From Pseudomonas helleri (GTDB lineage Bacteria > Pseudomonadota > Gammaproteobacteria > Pseudomonadales > Pseudomonadaceae), in NCBI RefSeq assembly GCF_001043025.1, contig NZ_JYLD01000013.1:1-64000 (forward strand): DNA of 64,000 nucleotides, in the 5' to 3' direction. The position numbers and the translations under genes were made by a program. Below, piece after piece: positions 27,886 to 37,022 of this stretch (position 1 is the first letter of the stretch; each line of letters begins with the position of its first letter). The notes beneath the pieces were generated by a model that worked only from the letters and a program-made list of their open reading frames with translations, ran no database searches and was not told where the DNA came from.

Positions 27886-29223
27886 TTGTACGATCCACTG
27901 GTCAATGCTCACCCAGGTGTCGGAGTGCCTCATTCGTCTTCTTACTGGGTGGATACGGCGGGTACAGCGCCGCCAGATGACGGCCCGCTAAAGGGAGACA
28001 TTGAGGTCGACGTTGCGATTATTGGCGCCGGTTACACAGGCCTGAGTTGTGCGTTGCACCTGGCCCGCGAGCACGGCATTCGCGCCGTGGTCCTGGAAGC
28101 CAATCAAGTGGCCTGGGGTTGCAGTGGGCGTAATGGCAGCTTTGCCCGTATCTCCGGCGGGCGAGTGCCGCTGGCGCAGTTGATCAGTCGCTACGGCGAG
28201 CACACCGCGAAACAGTATTTCGCCGAGATGACTGCCGGGCTGAACACCGTGCGTGGGCTGATCCGTGAAGGCCAGATTGATTGCGACGCGCAGCCGGACG
28301 GCGTGTACAAGGTCGCCAGCAATGCCAAGCATGTTGAGTCGCTCAAGCGCGAAGTGGGGCTGTATCACGATGTACTGGGTTATGGCGCGCAACTGGTCAG
28401 CGGCGACCAGGTGCAAGCGGTGCATCGCGGTGCTGAGTCATTTGGCGCGCTGTACATGCCCGACGGCTTTTCCATGCACCCGTTGAAACTGGCCTGGGGC
28501 GTTCATCGCCTGGCCCGTGAGGCGGGGGCCACCGTGCACGTGGGTTCGCCGGTGGTCGACTGGACCAGCGCCAATGGCAGCCACCGGCTGGTGACGCCGG
28601 GCGGGGTGGTGACGGCGCGCAAGGTGGTGGTCGCCACCAATGGCTACACCTCCACGGCGCTTAATCGTGCAACGGCGGGGCGTGTGTTACCGGTTCACTC
28701 GCAAATTATCGTGACGCGCCCCCTCAGCGCTGAAGAAAAGCGCCAGACACTGCCTGGCAGTGAGTGCATGTTCGATACCCGCCATCTGCTGTCTTACTAT
28801 CGGCGTTTGCCCGACGATCGCATTTTGTTTGGCGGGCGCAGCGCCATTACCGGGCGCGAAGCCGAAAGCCCGAAGCACCGGCAAAACCTGCAGGACGCTT
28901 TGTCACGCAAGTTCCCGATGCTCGAAGGAATCCAGGTCGATTACAACTGGGGCGGCTGGGTCGCCGTCAGTGAAAGCTCGCTGCCATTTGTCTGCAAAGT
29001 GCCAGAGCTGGAAAACGTGTTCGCCGGCGGCGGCTATGCCGGCAGCGGTGTTTCATTTTCACTGCAGGTGGGCAAGCGTCTTGCACAGATGGTCACCGGC
29101 GATCCGCATCCCACCGAGGTGGACTTTCTTCATCAATGCCCCAAGCGTTTCCCGTTCCAACCGTTTTTGCGCATGGGCCAGCGTATGGCCTATGCCTGGT
29201 ATCGATTCAAAGACGCTTCATAA
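27886..29223 (+). CDS. FAD-dependent amine oxidoreductase (PuuB/gamma-glutamylputrescine oxidase-like)
   Basis: A 445-residue DAO-type flavoenzyme. The start is TTG at 27886, supported by GGAGA five bases before it and by a typical N-terminus (SSYWVDTAG). The dinucleotide fold GAGYTGLS begins at residue 47, with an acidic residue (VLEANQ) binding ribose and the family mark GCSGRNGSFA next. The C-terminal GGGYAGSGVSFSLQVGK closes the FAD site. Family members oxidise amines such as gamma-glutamylputrescine to aldehydes with release of ammonia and peroxide. It opens a run of transport and oxidation genes, so it probably acts on the imported substrate. Confidence 0.88.
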   Translation: MYDPLVNAHPGVGVPHSSSYWVDTAGTAPPDDGPLKGDIEVDVAIIGAGYTGLSCALHLAREHGIRAVVLEANQVAWGCSGRNGSFARISGGRVPLAQLISRYGEHTAKQYFAEMTAGLNTVRGLIREGQIDCDAQPDGVYKVASNAKHVESLKREVGLYHDVLGYGAQLVSGDQVQAVHRGAESFGALYMPDGFSMHPLKLAWGVHRLAREAGATVHVGSPVVDWTSANGSHRLVTPGGVVTARKVVVATNGYTSTALNRATAGRVLPVHSQIIVTRPLSAEEKRQTLPGSECMFDTRHLLSYYRRLPDDRILFGGRSAITGREAESPKHRQNLQDALSRKFPMLEGIQVDYNWGGWVAVSESSLPFVCKVPELENVFAGGGYAGSGVSFSLQVGKRLAQMVTGDPHPTEVDFLHQCPKRFPFQPFLRMGQRMAYAWYRFKDAS

Positions 29224-29360
29224 CGACCACGGTTCCAGCGAAAAAGAAGCAACCCGTGCAGGTGTGACATTGCCTGCGCTCATTATAAAAAGAGTGATTC
29301 GGGCCAACACGGCCGGCGTTTTATTCAACTGTCTAATTACAACAAACTCAGGAGTTGAAA

Positions 29361-30392
29361 ATGCGATTAATCAACACACCCATGGCCAGTCTTGCGCTGG
29401 CCATTACCTTCGGTGCAAGCGTGCACGCACAGGCGGCTGATACCGTTACCTTTGCGGGTTGGGGAGGGGCGCTACAGGATGCCGAGCGTACGGCGTATCT
29501 GAAGCCCGCGGAAAAAGCACTGGGCATCACCATCAAAGAAGACAACATGGACGGCCTGGCGGCGGTGCGCGCCCAAGTGATGTCGGGCAAGCCCAAGTGG
29601 GATGTTGTCGAGCTGGCGTCCAATGATTGCGTGCTGGCCCAAGAGCAGGGGCTGACCGAGCCACTGGACTATTCAGTGATCAGTACCGACGGCGTGGCCT
29701 CGAACTTCTACGGCAAAAACTGGATCGCCAGTAACGCCTATTCCACCGTACTGGCCTGGGCAAAAGATGCCACAGGCCCGACCCCGAAGAACTGGCAAGA
29801 GTTCTTTGACCCGTCTATCAAGGCCTCGCGCTCCTTGTACCGCCAGCCTTACACCACGCTGGAACTGGCGTTGATCGCCGATGGCGTTTCACCCAAGCAA
29901 CTCTACCCGCTGGATATCGACCGGGCGTTTAAGGTGCTGAAGCGCATCAAGCCGCAAGTGGTCAATTGGTGGCGCAGCGGCACCGACTCTGCACAACTGT
30001 TGCGCAGCCGCGAAGTGGACGCGCTGTCCATCTGGGCGTCGCGGGTTGATGAGTTGAAAAAGTCCGGCGAGAACGTGGACTACACCTATGACCATGCCTT
30101 GCTGGATTACGACTGCGTCGTGGTGCCCAAAGGTGCACCGAACAAAGCTCTGGCGATGAAACTGATCGCCGAAATCATGAAGCCCGAAAGCCAGGCAACC
30201 CTGGTAACCGTGATCCCGAACCCGCCGATCAACGTCAAGGCCTACGACACCGGCATCATTCCTGCGGACATGGCGGCCACGTTGCCGACGGCTCCGGCCA
30301 ATATCGACAAAGTGGTGTTCTTCGATCCGGTCTGGTGGCAAGCCCACCAAGCTGAGGTTCAACGTCGCTACGACCTGTTCATCCAGAATTGA
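29361..30392 (+). CDS. Periplasmic binding protein, polyamine type (copy 1)
   Basis: A 343-residue PotD/PotF-like binding protein. The ATG at 29361 follows CAGGAG at six bases. The signal peptide ends near VHAQA. The mature part starts DTVTFAGWGGALQDAERTAYL and keeps the two-lobed architecture, with YRQPYTTLELAL and QVVNWWRSGTDSAQLL in the cleft region. It delivers a small solute to the importer encoded downstream. It is a close paralogue of the next gene, with matching blocks along the whole length, so a tandem duplication is clear. Confidence 0.9.
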   Translation: MRLINTPMASLALAITFGASVHAQAADTVTFAGWGGALQDAERTAYLKPAEKALGITIKEDNMDGLAAVRAQVMSGKPKWDVVELASNDCVLAQEQGLTEPLDYSVISTDGVASNFYGKNWIASNAYSTVLAWAKDATGPTPKNWQEFFDPSIKASRSLYRQPYTTLELALIADGVSPKQLYPLDIDRAFKVLKRIKPQVVNWWRSGTDSAQLLRSREVDALSIWASRVDELKKSGENVDYTYDHALLDYDCVVVPKGAPNKALAMKLIAEIMKPESQATLVTVIPNPPINVKAYDTGIIPADMAATLPTAPANIDKVVFFDPVWWQAHQAEVQRRYDLFIQN

Positions 30393-30405
30393 GAAGGCCG
30401 TGACC

Positions 30406-31440
30406 ATGATCAGTTTCAAGAAAAGCCTGTTGTGCGGGGCGGTTATCGCTTCTTTGGGCTGGGGCGCAAGCTTTGCCGCCCTGGCTGACACCCTGACCTT
30501 TGCCGGCTGGGGCGGAGCCTTGCAGGACGCTGAGCGCAAAGCCTACCTCGAACCCGCCGCCAAAGCCTTGGGCGTGACTATCCGTGAAGACAACATGGAC
30601 GGCCTCGCGGCGGTGCGTGCCCAGGTGATGTCCGGCAAGCCCAAATGGGACGTGGTGGAACTGGGCAGCACCGAGTGCGCCCAGGCTCAGCTGGAGGGGC
30701 TGGCCGAGCCGCTGGATTACAGCGTGATTGATGCCACCCATGTCGATAAGTCCGTGGTCAGCAGCCACTGGATTGCCAGCCATGCCTACGCCACCGTGGT
30801 GGCCTGGGCCGAAGACACCGGCGCGCCGGTGGCGAAAAACTGGCAACAGTTCTTCGACCCGCAGTTCAAAGGTGCCCGCGCCTTGTACCGCCAGCCGTGG
30901 CTGACCATGGAAGCGGCTTTGTTGGGCGACGGGGTTGCGCCCAAGGACTTGTACCCGCTGGACGTGGAGCGGGCGATCAAGGTGCTCAACCGGATCAAGC
31001 CGCAGGTGGTGAACTGGTGGAGCGCGGGCGCGGATTCGGCGCAGTTGTTGCGCAGCCGTGAAGTCGATTTTCTGGCGATCTGGAATGGCCGGGTCAACGA
31101 GGTCAAGGCCAGCGGTGAGAAGGTCAACTACAGCTTCGATGGCGCGCTGTTGAGCCATGACTGCCTGATCATCCCCAAAGGCGCGGCGAACAAGGCGCAG
31201 GCCATGAAACTCATCGCCCACATCATGCAGCCCGAAAGCCAGGCCACGCTGGCCACGTTGATTCCGTACTCGCCGGTCAACAGCAAGGCGTATGACTTGC
31301 CGATCATTACTGACGAACTGGCCGCGCGGTTGCCGACCTCGCCTCAGAACATCGACAAAGTGGTCACCGTGTCGCCCGACTGGTGGGTCAAGAACCAGGC
31401 AGAGGTTCGCCAGCGGTTCGCCCTGTTCCTCGCCAACTAA
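30406..31440 (+). CDS. Periplasmic binding protein, polyamine type (copy 2)
   Basis: A 344-residue paralogue of the preceding protein; the two genes are 13 bases apart. The ATG at 30406 is chosen over a GTG six bases earlier, with AAGG upstream. The signal peptide ends at FAALA and the mature part opens with DTLTFAGWGGALQDAERKA. Differences cluster in loops and in cleft-near positions (YRQPWLTMEAAL here, YRQPYTTLELAL in copy 1), so the two may bind related but different ligands. A hairpin (31451-31469) separates it from the ATPase gene. Confidence 0.9.
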   Translation: MISFKKSLLCGAVIASLGWGASFAALADTLTFAGWGGALQDAERKAYLEPAAKALGVTIREDNMDGLAAVRAQVMSGKPKWDVVELGSTECAQAQLEGLAEPLDYSVIDATHVDKSVVSSHWIASHAYATVVAWAEDTGAPVAKNWQQFFDPQFKGARALYRQPWLTMEAALLGDGVAPKDLYPLDVERAIKVLNRIKPQVVNWWSAGADSAQLLRSREVDFLAIWNGRVNEVKASGEKVNYSFDGALLSHDCLIIPKGAANKAQAMKLIAHIMQPESQATLATLIPYSPVNSKAYDLPIITDELAARLPTSPQNIDKVVTVSPDWWVKNQAEVRQRFALFLAN

Positions 31441-31450
31441 GCAGTGGGGT

Positions 31451-31469
31451 GGGACGCCGCTGGCGTCCC
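31451..31469 (+). promoter_or_regulatory. Intra-operon hairpin
   Basis: GGGACGCC and GGCGTCCC form an exact eight-base stem with a three-base loop just after the second binding-protein gene. Such hairpins often protect the upstream mRNA and reduce downstream expression, which would suit excess binding protein over membrane components. No T-run follows. Confidence 0.55.
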
Positions 31470-31516
31470 GTCTACGAAACAAGGGCGCCTGACGTCCGTA
31501 TGTGCCGAGTGTGAAT

Positions 31517-32599
31517 ATGTCCGAAGAACACAAACTTTCGATGTCGATCGATATCGAAAAGCTGACCAAGACCTATGACAGTTTTGCCGCGCTGGATGAT
31601 GTTTCGCTATCGATCAAAAGCGGTGAGTTTCTGTCGTTGCTGGGCTCCTCCGGCTCTGGCAAGACCACGCTGCTGATGGCCTTGGCCGGGTTCGTTCGCC
31701 CGGATGCAGGGAGTATCCGTTTTGGCGGGCGCGAGATGATCTTCGAGCCACCGCACAAGCGTGATGTGGGCATGATGTTCCAAAGCTACGCGTTGTTTCC
31801 GCACATGAACGTGTTTCAAAACGTCGCCTACCCGCTGAAGTTGCGCGGTTACAAACGTGCCGACATCCGTCAGCGGGTCGAGCAGGCGTTGGCCACTGTG
31901 GAGCTGGACCACTTGATCGAGCGCGGCATTACCGAAATGTCGGGCGGCCAGCGCCAACGCATCGCGCTGGCCCGGGCGATTGTTTTCGAGCCAAAAATCC
32001 TGCTGATGGACGAGCCGCTGTCGGCCCTGGACAAACGCCTGCGCGAAACCATGCAACTGGAGCTGCGCCGTCTGCACGAGCGCCTGGGCATGACCGTGGT
32101 GTACGTTACCCATGACCAGCGTGAAGCGCTGACCATGTCTGACCGGATCGCGGTCATGAGTAAAGGGCGGATCCGCCAGATCGACACTCCGGTCAATCTC
32201 TATGAGCGCCCGGCCAACCGCTTTATTGCGGAGTTTGTCGGGGAGTCGTCGTGTTTGCCGATCACCTTGCAGGGCGGCCAGGCACTGTTTCAGGGCCGGG
32301 CTTTGCGCGGCGCCAACGCTGCCGGTGGTTTAAAGAACCCGAGCCTGGTGGTGCGTCCGGAAAAACTGCAGTTCGTCCCGGCCGAGGCCAGCGATTACAA
32401 CCTGTTGCGCGGTCATGTGGCCGACGTGATTTTCCAGGGTGAAAGCCAGTTGGTGCAGATTGATCTGGGGGAGGGCATGTCGGTGGCGATTCGTCGGCCC
32501 ACCAACAGTTCCGAAGGCAACCGCCTGCCAGCCCGCGGCGATGCCGTGGTGCTGGGCCTGCACGTACAGGACACGCTGCTGGTTGGAGATGATCAATGA
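31517..32599 (+). CDS. Polyamine-type ABC transporter ATP-binding protein (PotA-like)
   Basis: A 360-residue ATPase. Walker A is GSSGSGKTT, the signature is MSGGQRQRIALARA, Walker B is ILLMDEPLSALD and the switch His is in YVTHDQREAL. A C-terminal TOBE domain (about 270-355) fits the PotA/spermidine-putrescine group. The ATG at 31517 is favoured, but its ribosome binding site is weak, and an ATG at 31541 and a GTG at 31502 are also possible. It overlaps the first permease gene by four bases. Confidence 0.92.
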   Translation: MSEEHKLSMSIDIEKLTKTYDSFAALDDVSLSIKSGEFLSLLGSSGSGKTTLLMALAGFVRPDAGSIRFGGREMIFEPPHKRDVGMMFQSYALFPHMNVFQNVAYPLKLRGYKRADIRQRVEQALATVELDHLIERGITEMSGGQRQRIALARAIVFEPKILLMDEPLSALDKRLRETMQLELRRLHERLGMTVVYVTHDQREALTMSDRIAVMSKGRIRQIDTPVNLYERPANRFIAEFVGESSCLPITLQGGQALFQGRALRGANAAGGLKNPSLVVRPEKLQFVPAEASDYNLLRGHVADVIFQGESQLVQIDLGEGMSVAIRRPTNSSEGNRLPARGDAVVLGLHVQDTLLVGDDQ

Positions 32600-33477
32600 G
32601 CAGCGACCTTTTCGATGCGCTCAACGCGCGCGACCTGCGCAAGGCGCAAAGACGTGAGCGCTGGTACTTGTTCGGCTCCGGGCTGCCGGCCTTGCTTTTG
32701 GTGCTGCTGACGTTTGTGCTGCCGATTGGCTGGCTGTTCTGGCTGTCACTGTTCAATGCCGACGGGCAATTATCCATAGAGAACTACACCCGGCTGCTGG
32801 AACCGATCTATGTGCTGACGTTTGTGCAGACCTTCAAGACCGGGATCATTGTGACCATCGCCTGCGTGCTGATCGGTTATCCCTACGCGTACTTCATGAT
32901 CAAGGGGCCGCGCTGGCTGGCTAATGTGGCCATGGCGCTGTTGCTGGTGTCGCTGTGGACGTCGTTGCTGGTGCGCACCTATGCCTGGCTGATCATTTTG
33001 CAGCGGCGCGGCATCGCCAATGACTTATTGATGAGCCTGGGCATTACCGATGCGCCGCTGCCGCTGGTGTACAACCTGACCGGCACGGTGATTGGCATGG
33101 TCCACATCATGTTGCCGTTCATGATTTTGCCGCTGTATGCCGCCATGAAAAGCATCGATCCGATCTACAGCCAGGCCGCCGCCGCGTTTGGCGCGTCACC
33201 GTCGCGGGCCTTCCGTGATGTGTTTCTGCCGCTGTCGGGGCCGGGGCTGGCCGCCGGTGCCACTTTGGTGTTTGTGATCACCCTGGGGTTCTACGTCACA
33301 CCGGCGTTGTTGGGTGGCGGCAAGGTGCAGATGATCTCGATGCGGATCGAAAGTGACGTCTCCATGTACGCCAACTGGGGTGCGGCGTCGTCCCTGGGTG
33401 TGGTGCTGCTGTTGGCCACGTTGCTGATCCTGTTCATTGTCAAAAAGAGCGCGGGCCTCGGCCGGCGCAGCGAGTGA
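32596..33477 (+). CDS. ABC transporter permease (PotB-like)
   Basis: A 293-residue inner-membrane permease with about six helices. The coupling (EAA-like) segment is QAAAAFGASPSRAFRDVFLPLSGPG, here shortened to its key part AAAFGASPSRAF. The N-terminal hydrophilic part (RDLRKAQRRERW) is usual for PotB-like proteins. Its ATG overlaps the ATPase stop and its stop is four bases before the next permease gene, so the importer subunits are made together. Confidence 0.92.
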   Translation: MSSDLFDALNARDLRKAQRRERWYLFGSGLPALLLVLLTFVLPIGWLFWLSLFNADGQLSIENYTRLLEPIYVLTFVQTFKTGIIVTIACVLIGYPYAYFMIKGPRWLANVAMALLLVSLWTSLLVRTYAWLIILQRRGIANDLLMSLGITDAPLPLVYNLTGTVIGMVHIMLPFMILPLYAAMKSIDPIYSQAAAAFGASPSRAFRDVFLPLSGPGLAAGATLVFVITLGFYVTPALLGGGKVQMISMRIESDVSMYANWGAASSLGVVLLLATLLILFIVKKSAGLGRRSE

Positions 33478-33481
33478 AATC

Positions 33482-34297
33482 ATGGTCCGACTAAAACAAA
33501 ACCTGATGGCAGCGGTGCGCGGCTCCTGGCTCTATGTACTGGTGTTGGCGACCATGATTTTCCTGGTGCTGCCCACCTTGATCGTGATCCCGATGTCGTT
33601 CTCGGATGCGCGCTACCTGAGCTTTCCGCCCAAGTCGTTCAGCATTGAGCCGTTCTTCAAGTATTTCGCTTCGCTGGAATGGCGCAGCGCAACCCAGGTC
33701 TCGCTGATTACGGCATCACTGGTGATGGTGCTGGCGACCACCTTGGGCACCGCGGCGGCGTATTCGCTGCACGTGACCCAGTCGAAAGTCTCGGGGGTGC
33801 TGCGTGGCTTGTTGATGGCGCCGATGATTGTGCCGACCATTTTCATCGCCATTGGCCTGTTCTTTGTCTATGCCAAGTTTGACCTGAACAACACCATTCC
33901 CGGCCTGGTGCTGGGGCATACATTGCTGGCGCTGCCTTACGTGGTGATCAACGTCAGCGCCGGGTTGCGCAGCTACGACATGACCCAAGAACAGGCCGCC
34001 TGCATTCTCGGCGCTACCCGGCTACGGGCGTTCTTTGACGTGACGTTGCCGCAAATCCGCTTTTCCGTGATTGCCGCTGCGATGTTTGCCTTTGCCATTT
34101 CCCTGGACGAAGCGGTGATCTCGCTGTTTATCAGTGGCGGCGACACGTCGACCTTGACCAAGCGGATGTTCAGTTCGCTGCGTTCCGAGATCGATCCCTT
34201 GATCGCGGTGGTGGCGACCTTGATGACATTCTTGTCGATCATCATGCTGTGCATCAGCATCATGGCCAAGCGCAAGGCCGGGAGGGCCGTTGAATGA
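33482..34297 (+). CDS. ABC transporter permease (PotC-like)
   Basis: A 271-residue permease with about six helices and the coupling segment QAACILGATRLRAFFDVTLP. The ATG at 33482 gives the usual length; an earlier in-frame start would overlap the previous gene. The ribosome binding site is weak, consistent with coupling to the gene before it. With PotB-like, PotA-like and two binding proteins it completes a polyamine/amino-compound importer. Its stop overlaps the start of the next gene by four bases, linking transport to oxidation. Confidence 0.92.
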   Translation: MVRLKQNLMAAVRGSWLYVLVLATMIFLVLPTLIVIPMSFSDARYLSFPPKSFSIEPFFKYFASLEWRSATQVSLITASLVMVLATTLGTAAAYSLHVTQSKVSGVLRGLLMAPMIVPTIFIAIGLFFVYAKFDLNNTIPGLVLGHTLLALPYVVINVSAGLRSYDMTQEQAACILGATRLRAFFDVTLPQIRFSVIAAAMFAFAISLDEAVISLFISGGDTSTLTKRMFSSLRSEIDPLIAVVATLMTFLSIIMLCISIMAKRKAGRAVE

Positions 34298-35775
34298 GTG
34301 AGGTCAATCTGCGCCTGCGCCATGCCAGCAGCGAGTGTGTCGAGTTCTTCTGGAATGGCCGTTCCCTGCAAGGGCGCAAGGGCGAGAGCCTGGCGGCTGC
34401 GCTGCTGGCTAACGGTGTTCAGACACTCGCCTGGACGCGTAAATCCCATCGGCCGCTGGGTTACTCGGGCAGCTACGTGGCCGGGGTGCTGGCCAGGGTC
34501 GACGGGGTACCCAATGTGCGGCTGGATCTGCTGGCGGTCACTGCCGGGGTGCAGGTTGAAATGCAAAATTGCTGGCCGAGCCCGGCGTTCGATGTGCTGC
34601 GCCTGTCGCGGCTGATTCCGGATCGTTGGCTGCAGGGCGGATTTGAGCACACCAATCTGGTGCCCAGCGGCACGCCGCTGTTTCAGCGCTGGGAAGCTCT
34701 CTTGGCGTTCCTCGCCGGCGTCGCCAAACCGGCCGAGCGAACGGCTGAAGTGGCTGTGCCGCAAGGCCAGTATGTGAGCAGCGACGTCTTGGTCATCGGT
34801 GGCGGGCCTGCGGGCTGTGCCGCCGCCAATGAAGCGGCACGGGCCGGGCGCAGCGTAGTGTTGGTGACCCGTGGCCATCGACTTGGCCGTTATGCGCAAA
34901 GCGCTGGCCAGCCCAAACCGCAGTTGGATGAGCGCGTGCAACAGGTGACCGGGGTTGAGGTGTTTGGGGCTTACCGGGAAGGGCAATTGTTACTCGGTGC
35001 GCCCCACGACCCGGCGCAAGGTGCCGTAGCCTTCGAAGCTGATGACGTGGTGCTGGCTACCGGGCGGCGTGCTTGCCCGCCGGTGATCCCGAATATGTGG
35101 TTGCCCGGCGTCATGGACGCGCGCACCGCGTTGATCATGGCCCACGAACAGGCAGTGGCTCCCGGTGCGCGAGTGGTAGTGGTCGGTAATGGCGATCAAA
35201 CCGCCCATGCCAATCGTTTGCGTGAGCTGGGGGTCAATGTGGTGGCGGTCAAAGCCATTAGCGAATTGCGCCGTGTGCTGGGGCGCAACGCGGTGTCGGC
35301 GGCACTGTTCGATCAACCGGTCGCCTGCGACGCGCTGGTTCACGCCGGGCCGTGGCTGGTTGATGCCAGCCTGACGTTCCAGAGCCGCGCCGAAGGGCTG
35401 CTGCAATTGCGTGAGCAGCGCCAAAGCCGCCTGCGCACGGTTGGCTCGGCGGCTGAACCTGATCAACCGCTGCCGGTGGCTGCACGTACGCGCTACAAGG
35501 CGTTGCTGTGCCCGTGTTTTGATGTGTCCTGCCACGAGGTCGAGGCCTTGATCGAGCAGGGCATCACCGACCTTGAAGTGATCAAGCGCCTGACCTCCTG
35601 CGGCATGGGGCCGTGTCAGGGCCAACCTTGCTGGGACTTGCTGCGCGCTCTGGTCAGCGCCCGCAGCGGGATCCCGTTGCACACCTTGCCAAGGCCGACC
35701 CTGCGCCCGCCACGGCGTGCCCTGAGTGTCGCGCAAGCGGCCGGTCTGGCCGATGTTGTGGAGCCTCTGCAATGA
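34294..35775 (+). CDS. Alpha subunit-like protein of a sarcosine/opine oxidase-type enzyme
   Basis: A 493-residue protein. The N-terminal 100 residues have the Fer2_4 fold sequence (NGRSLQGRKGESLAAALLANG, RKSHRPLG), but the iron-sulfur cysteines are absent, as in sarcosine oxidase alpha subunits (shared context NCWPSPAFDV). A nucleotide-binding domain follows (VLVIGGGPAGCAAANEAARA near 165-185, second motif VVVVGNGDQTAH). The C-terminus is a BFD-like [2Fe-2S] domain with CPCFDVSC and CGMGPCQGQPC. This order matches OoxA/NoxA-type octopine and nopaline oxidase subunits and hydrogen cyanide synthase relatives. It overlaps the permease and the next oxidase gene by four bases each, so it probably forms a complex with the latter. 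Confidence 0.85.
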   Translation: MSEVNLRLRHASSECVEFFWNGRSLQGRKGESLAAALLANGVQTLAWTRKSHRPLGYSGSYVAGVLARVDGVPNVRLDLLAVTAGVQVEMQNCWPSPAFDVLRLSRLIPDRWLQGGFEHTNLVPSGTPLFQRWEALLAFLAGVAKPAERTAEVAVPQGQYVSSDVLVIGGGPAGCAAANEAARAGRSVVLVTRGHRLGRYAQSAGQPKPQLDERVQQVTGVEVFGAYREGQLLLGAPHDPAQGAVAFEADDVVLATGRRACPPVIPNMWLPGVMDARTALIMAHEQAVAPGARVVVVGNGDQTAHANRLRELGVNVVAVKAISELRRVLGRNAVSAALFDQPVACDALVHAGPWLVDASLTFQSRAEGLLQLREQRQSRLRTVGSAAEPDQPLPVAARTRYKALLCPCFDVSCHEVEALIEQGITDLEVIKRLTSCGMGPCQGQPCWDLLRALVSARSGIPLHTLPRPTLRPPRRALSVAQAAGLADVVEPLQ

Positions 35776-36941
35776 CCCCTACACAACCTTTGCCTGCACA
35801 AGCGTCGATCATCATCGTTGGTGCGGGGATCCAGGGCCTGTCGCTGGCCTTCAATCTGGCTGAACTGGGCGTGCGCGATGTGCTAGTGCTTGACGCCGGT
35901 TATTGGCAGGGCGGCGCCTCGGGGCGCAACGGGACGTTGATTCGCGGGGCGTTCAGTTCACCGGAATGGACGCGCTTCTTCGCCCATTCGTGTCACTTGT
36001 GGCAAGGCTTGTCCAAGCGCCTGGGCGAGAACGTCATGTACTCGCGCCGCGGCTACAGCATGATCGGCGAACGCAGCAGCACGGCCGCCATGCTTGATCG
36101 CACCCTGGAGGTGCACAAAGCCTGCGGCATCAACTCAAGCCTGTTGAACGCTGCGCAACTGCGTGAAGTGCTACCGGCGCTGGCACACCAGCGGGTCAGC
36201 GCGGCATTGCACCTGCCCGACAGCGGGGTCGCGCCGCACCATGCCGCCATGTATGCCTATCGCCAGGCGTGCGAGGCGCGTGGCGTGAGCATTCGTTACC
36301 GCACCGAGGTCAGCGCCATCGACCGCAGCGCCGGGCGGGTGACCGGCGTTCGTGTGGGTGAGCAGCGCATTGCTACCGACACCCTGGTGCTGGCTGGCGG
36401 TGCCGAAAGCAACCGGTTGGCGCAATTGGCCGGGGTGCCGCTGGACGGCTACCCGATGCGCCTGGAAGCCATGGCGCTGGAGCCGATGCGGCCCTTGATA
36501 GGCCCTGCCGTCGCATTGCTGGACCGGCTTTGTTACATGCACCAGACCGCACGCGGCGAAGTGGTGGGGGGCGCAGAAGTTGCCGAACGCCCGCAAAACA
36601 CCTTGAATGCCGACGTGCCGGTGATGGCCGCGACTGCCAAAGCGTATCTGGAGATGTTTCCTCAACTGGGGCATGCCCGTATCTTGCGGCAATGGGCCGG
36701 GCTGGTGCATATATCCAAAGATTTTGGCCCGCTACTGGGCGCGCACAATGCCTTGCCGGGTTTGTTTATCAGCGCTGGCTGGTGCTACGGTCACGCCGGC
36801 GCACCGGCCGCCGGTGAATTTCTGGCCAAGGCCATCGTCAAGGGCGTGGTGGATGAGCGTATGCGCCCGTTTGCCGTCGACCGTTTTGAGCGTAACCAAG
36901 CCGTGGTAGAGCCCGGTATTGTATTGAGTCATTTTGAATAA
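35772..36941 (+). CDS. FAD-dependent oxidoreductase, SoxB/OoxB-like beta subunit
   Basis: A 389-residue DAO-family flavoprotein starting at the ATG that overlaps the previous stop. The FAD fold begins SIIIVGAGIQGLSLAFNLAE (about 11-30), followed by GGASGRNGTLIRG, where family members hold the flavin. The late ISAGWCYGHAGAPAAGEFLAK completes the site. Together with the alpha-like protein it probably oxidises a secondary amine or an imino or amino acid, passing electrons through the partner's FAD and iron-sulfur centre. The substrate is unknown. It is the last of the tightly coupled block before the IclR gene. Confidence 0.86.
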   Translation: MTPTQPLPAQASIIIVGAGIQGLSLAFNLAELGVRDVLVLDAGYWQGGASGRNGTLIRGAFSSPEWTRFFAHSCHLWQGLSKRLGENVMYSRRGYSMIGERSSTAAMLDRTLEVHKACGINSSLLNAAQLREVLPALAHQRVSAALHLPDSGVAPHHAAMYAYRQACEARGVSIRYRTEVSAIDRSAGRVTGVRVGEQRIATDTLVLAGGAESNRLAQLAGVPLDGYPMRLEAMALEPMRPLIGPAVALLDRLCYMHQTARGEVVGGAEVAERPQNTLNADVPVMAATAKAYLEMFPQLGHARILRQWAGLVHISKDFGPLLGAHNALPGLFISAGWCYGHAGAPAAGEFLAKAIVKGVVDERMRPFAVDRFERNQAVVEPGIVLSHFE

Positions 36942-37022
36942 CCAACCGTGCTTGAGCCCCAAGCCGGCTCTCGAATTTACGCACCGTGATCGACATGCCT
37001 CGCGGCACACAAGGAAACAACC

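Noticed and set aside
30379..31569. A 396-codon minus-strand frame
   Set aside because: Antisense to the second binding protein gene, whose signal peptide and domains are clear.
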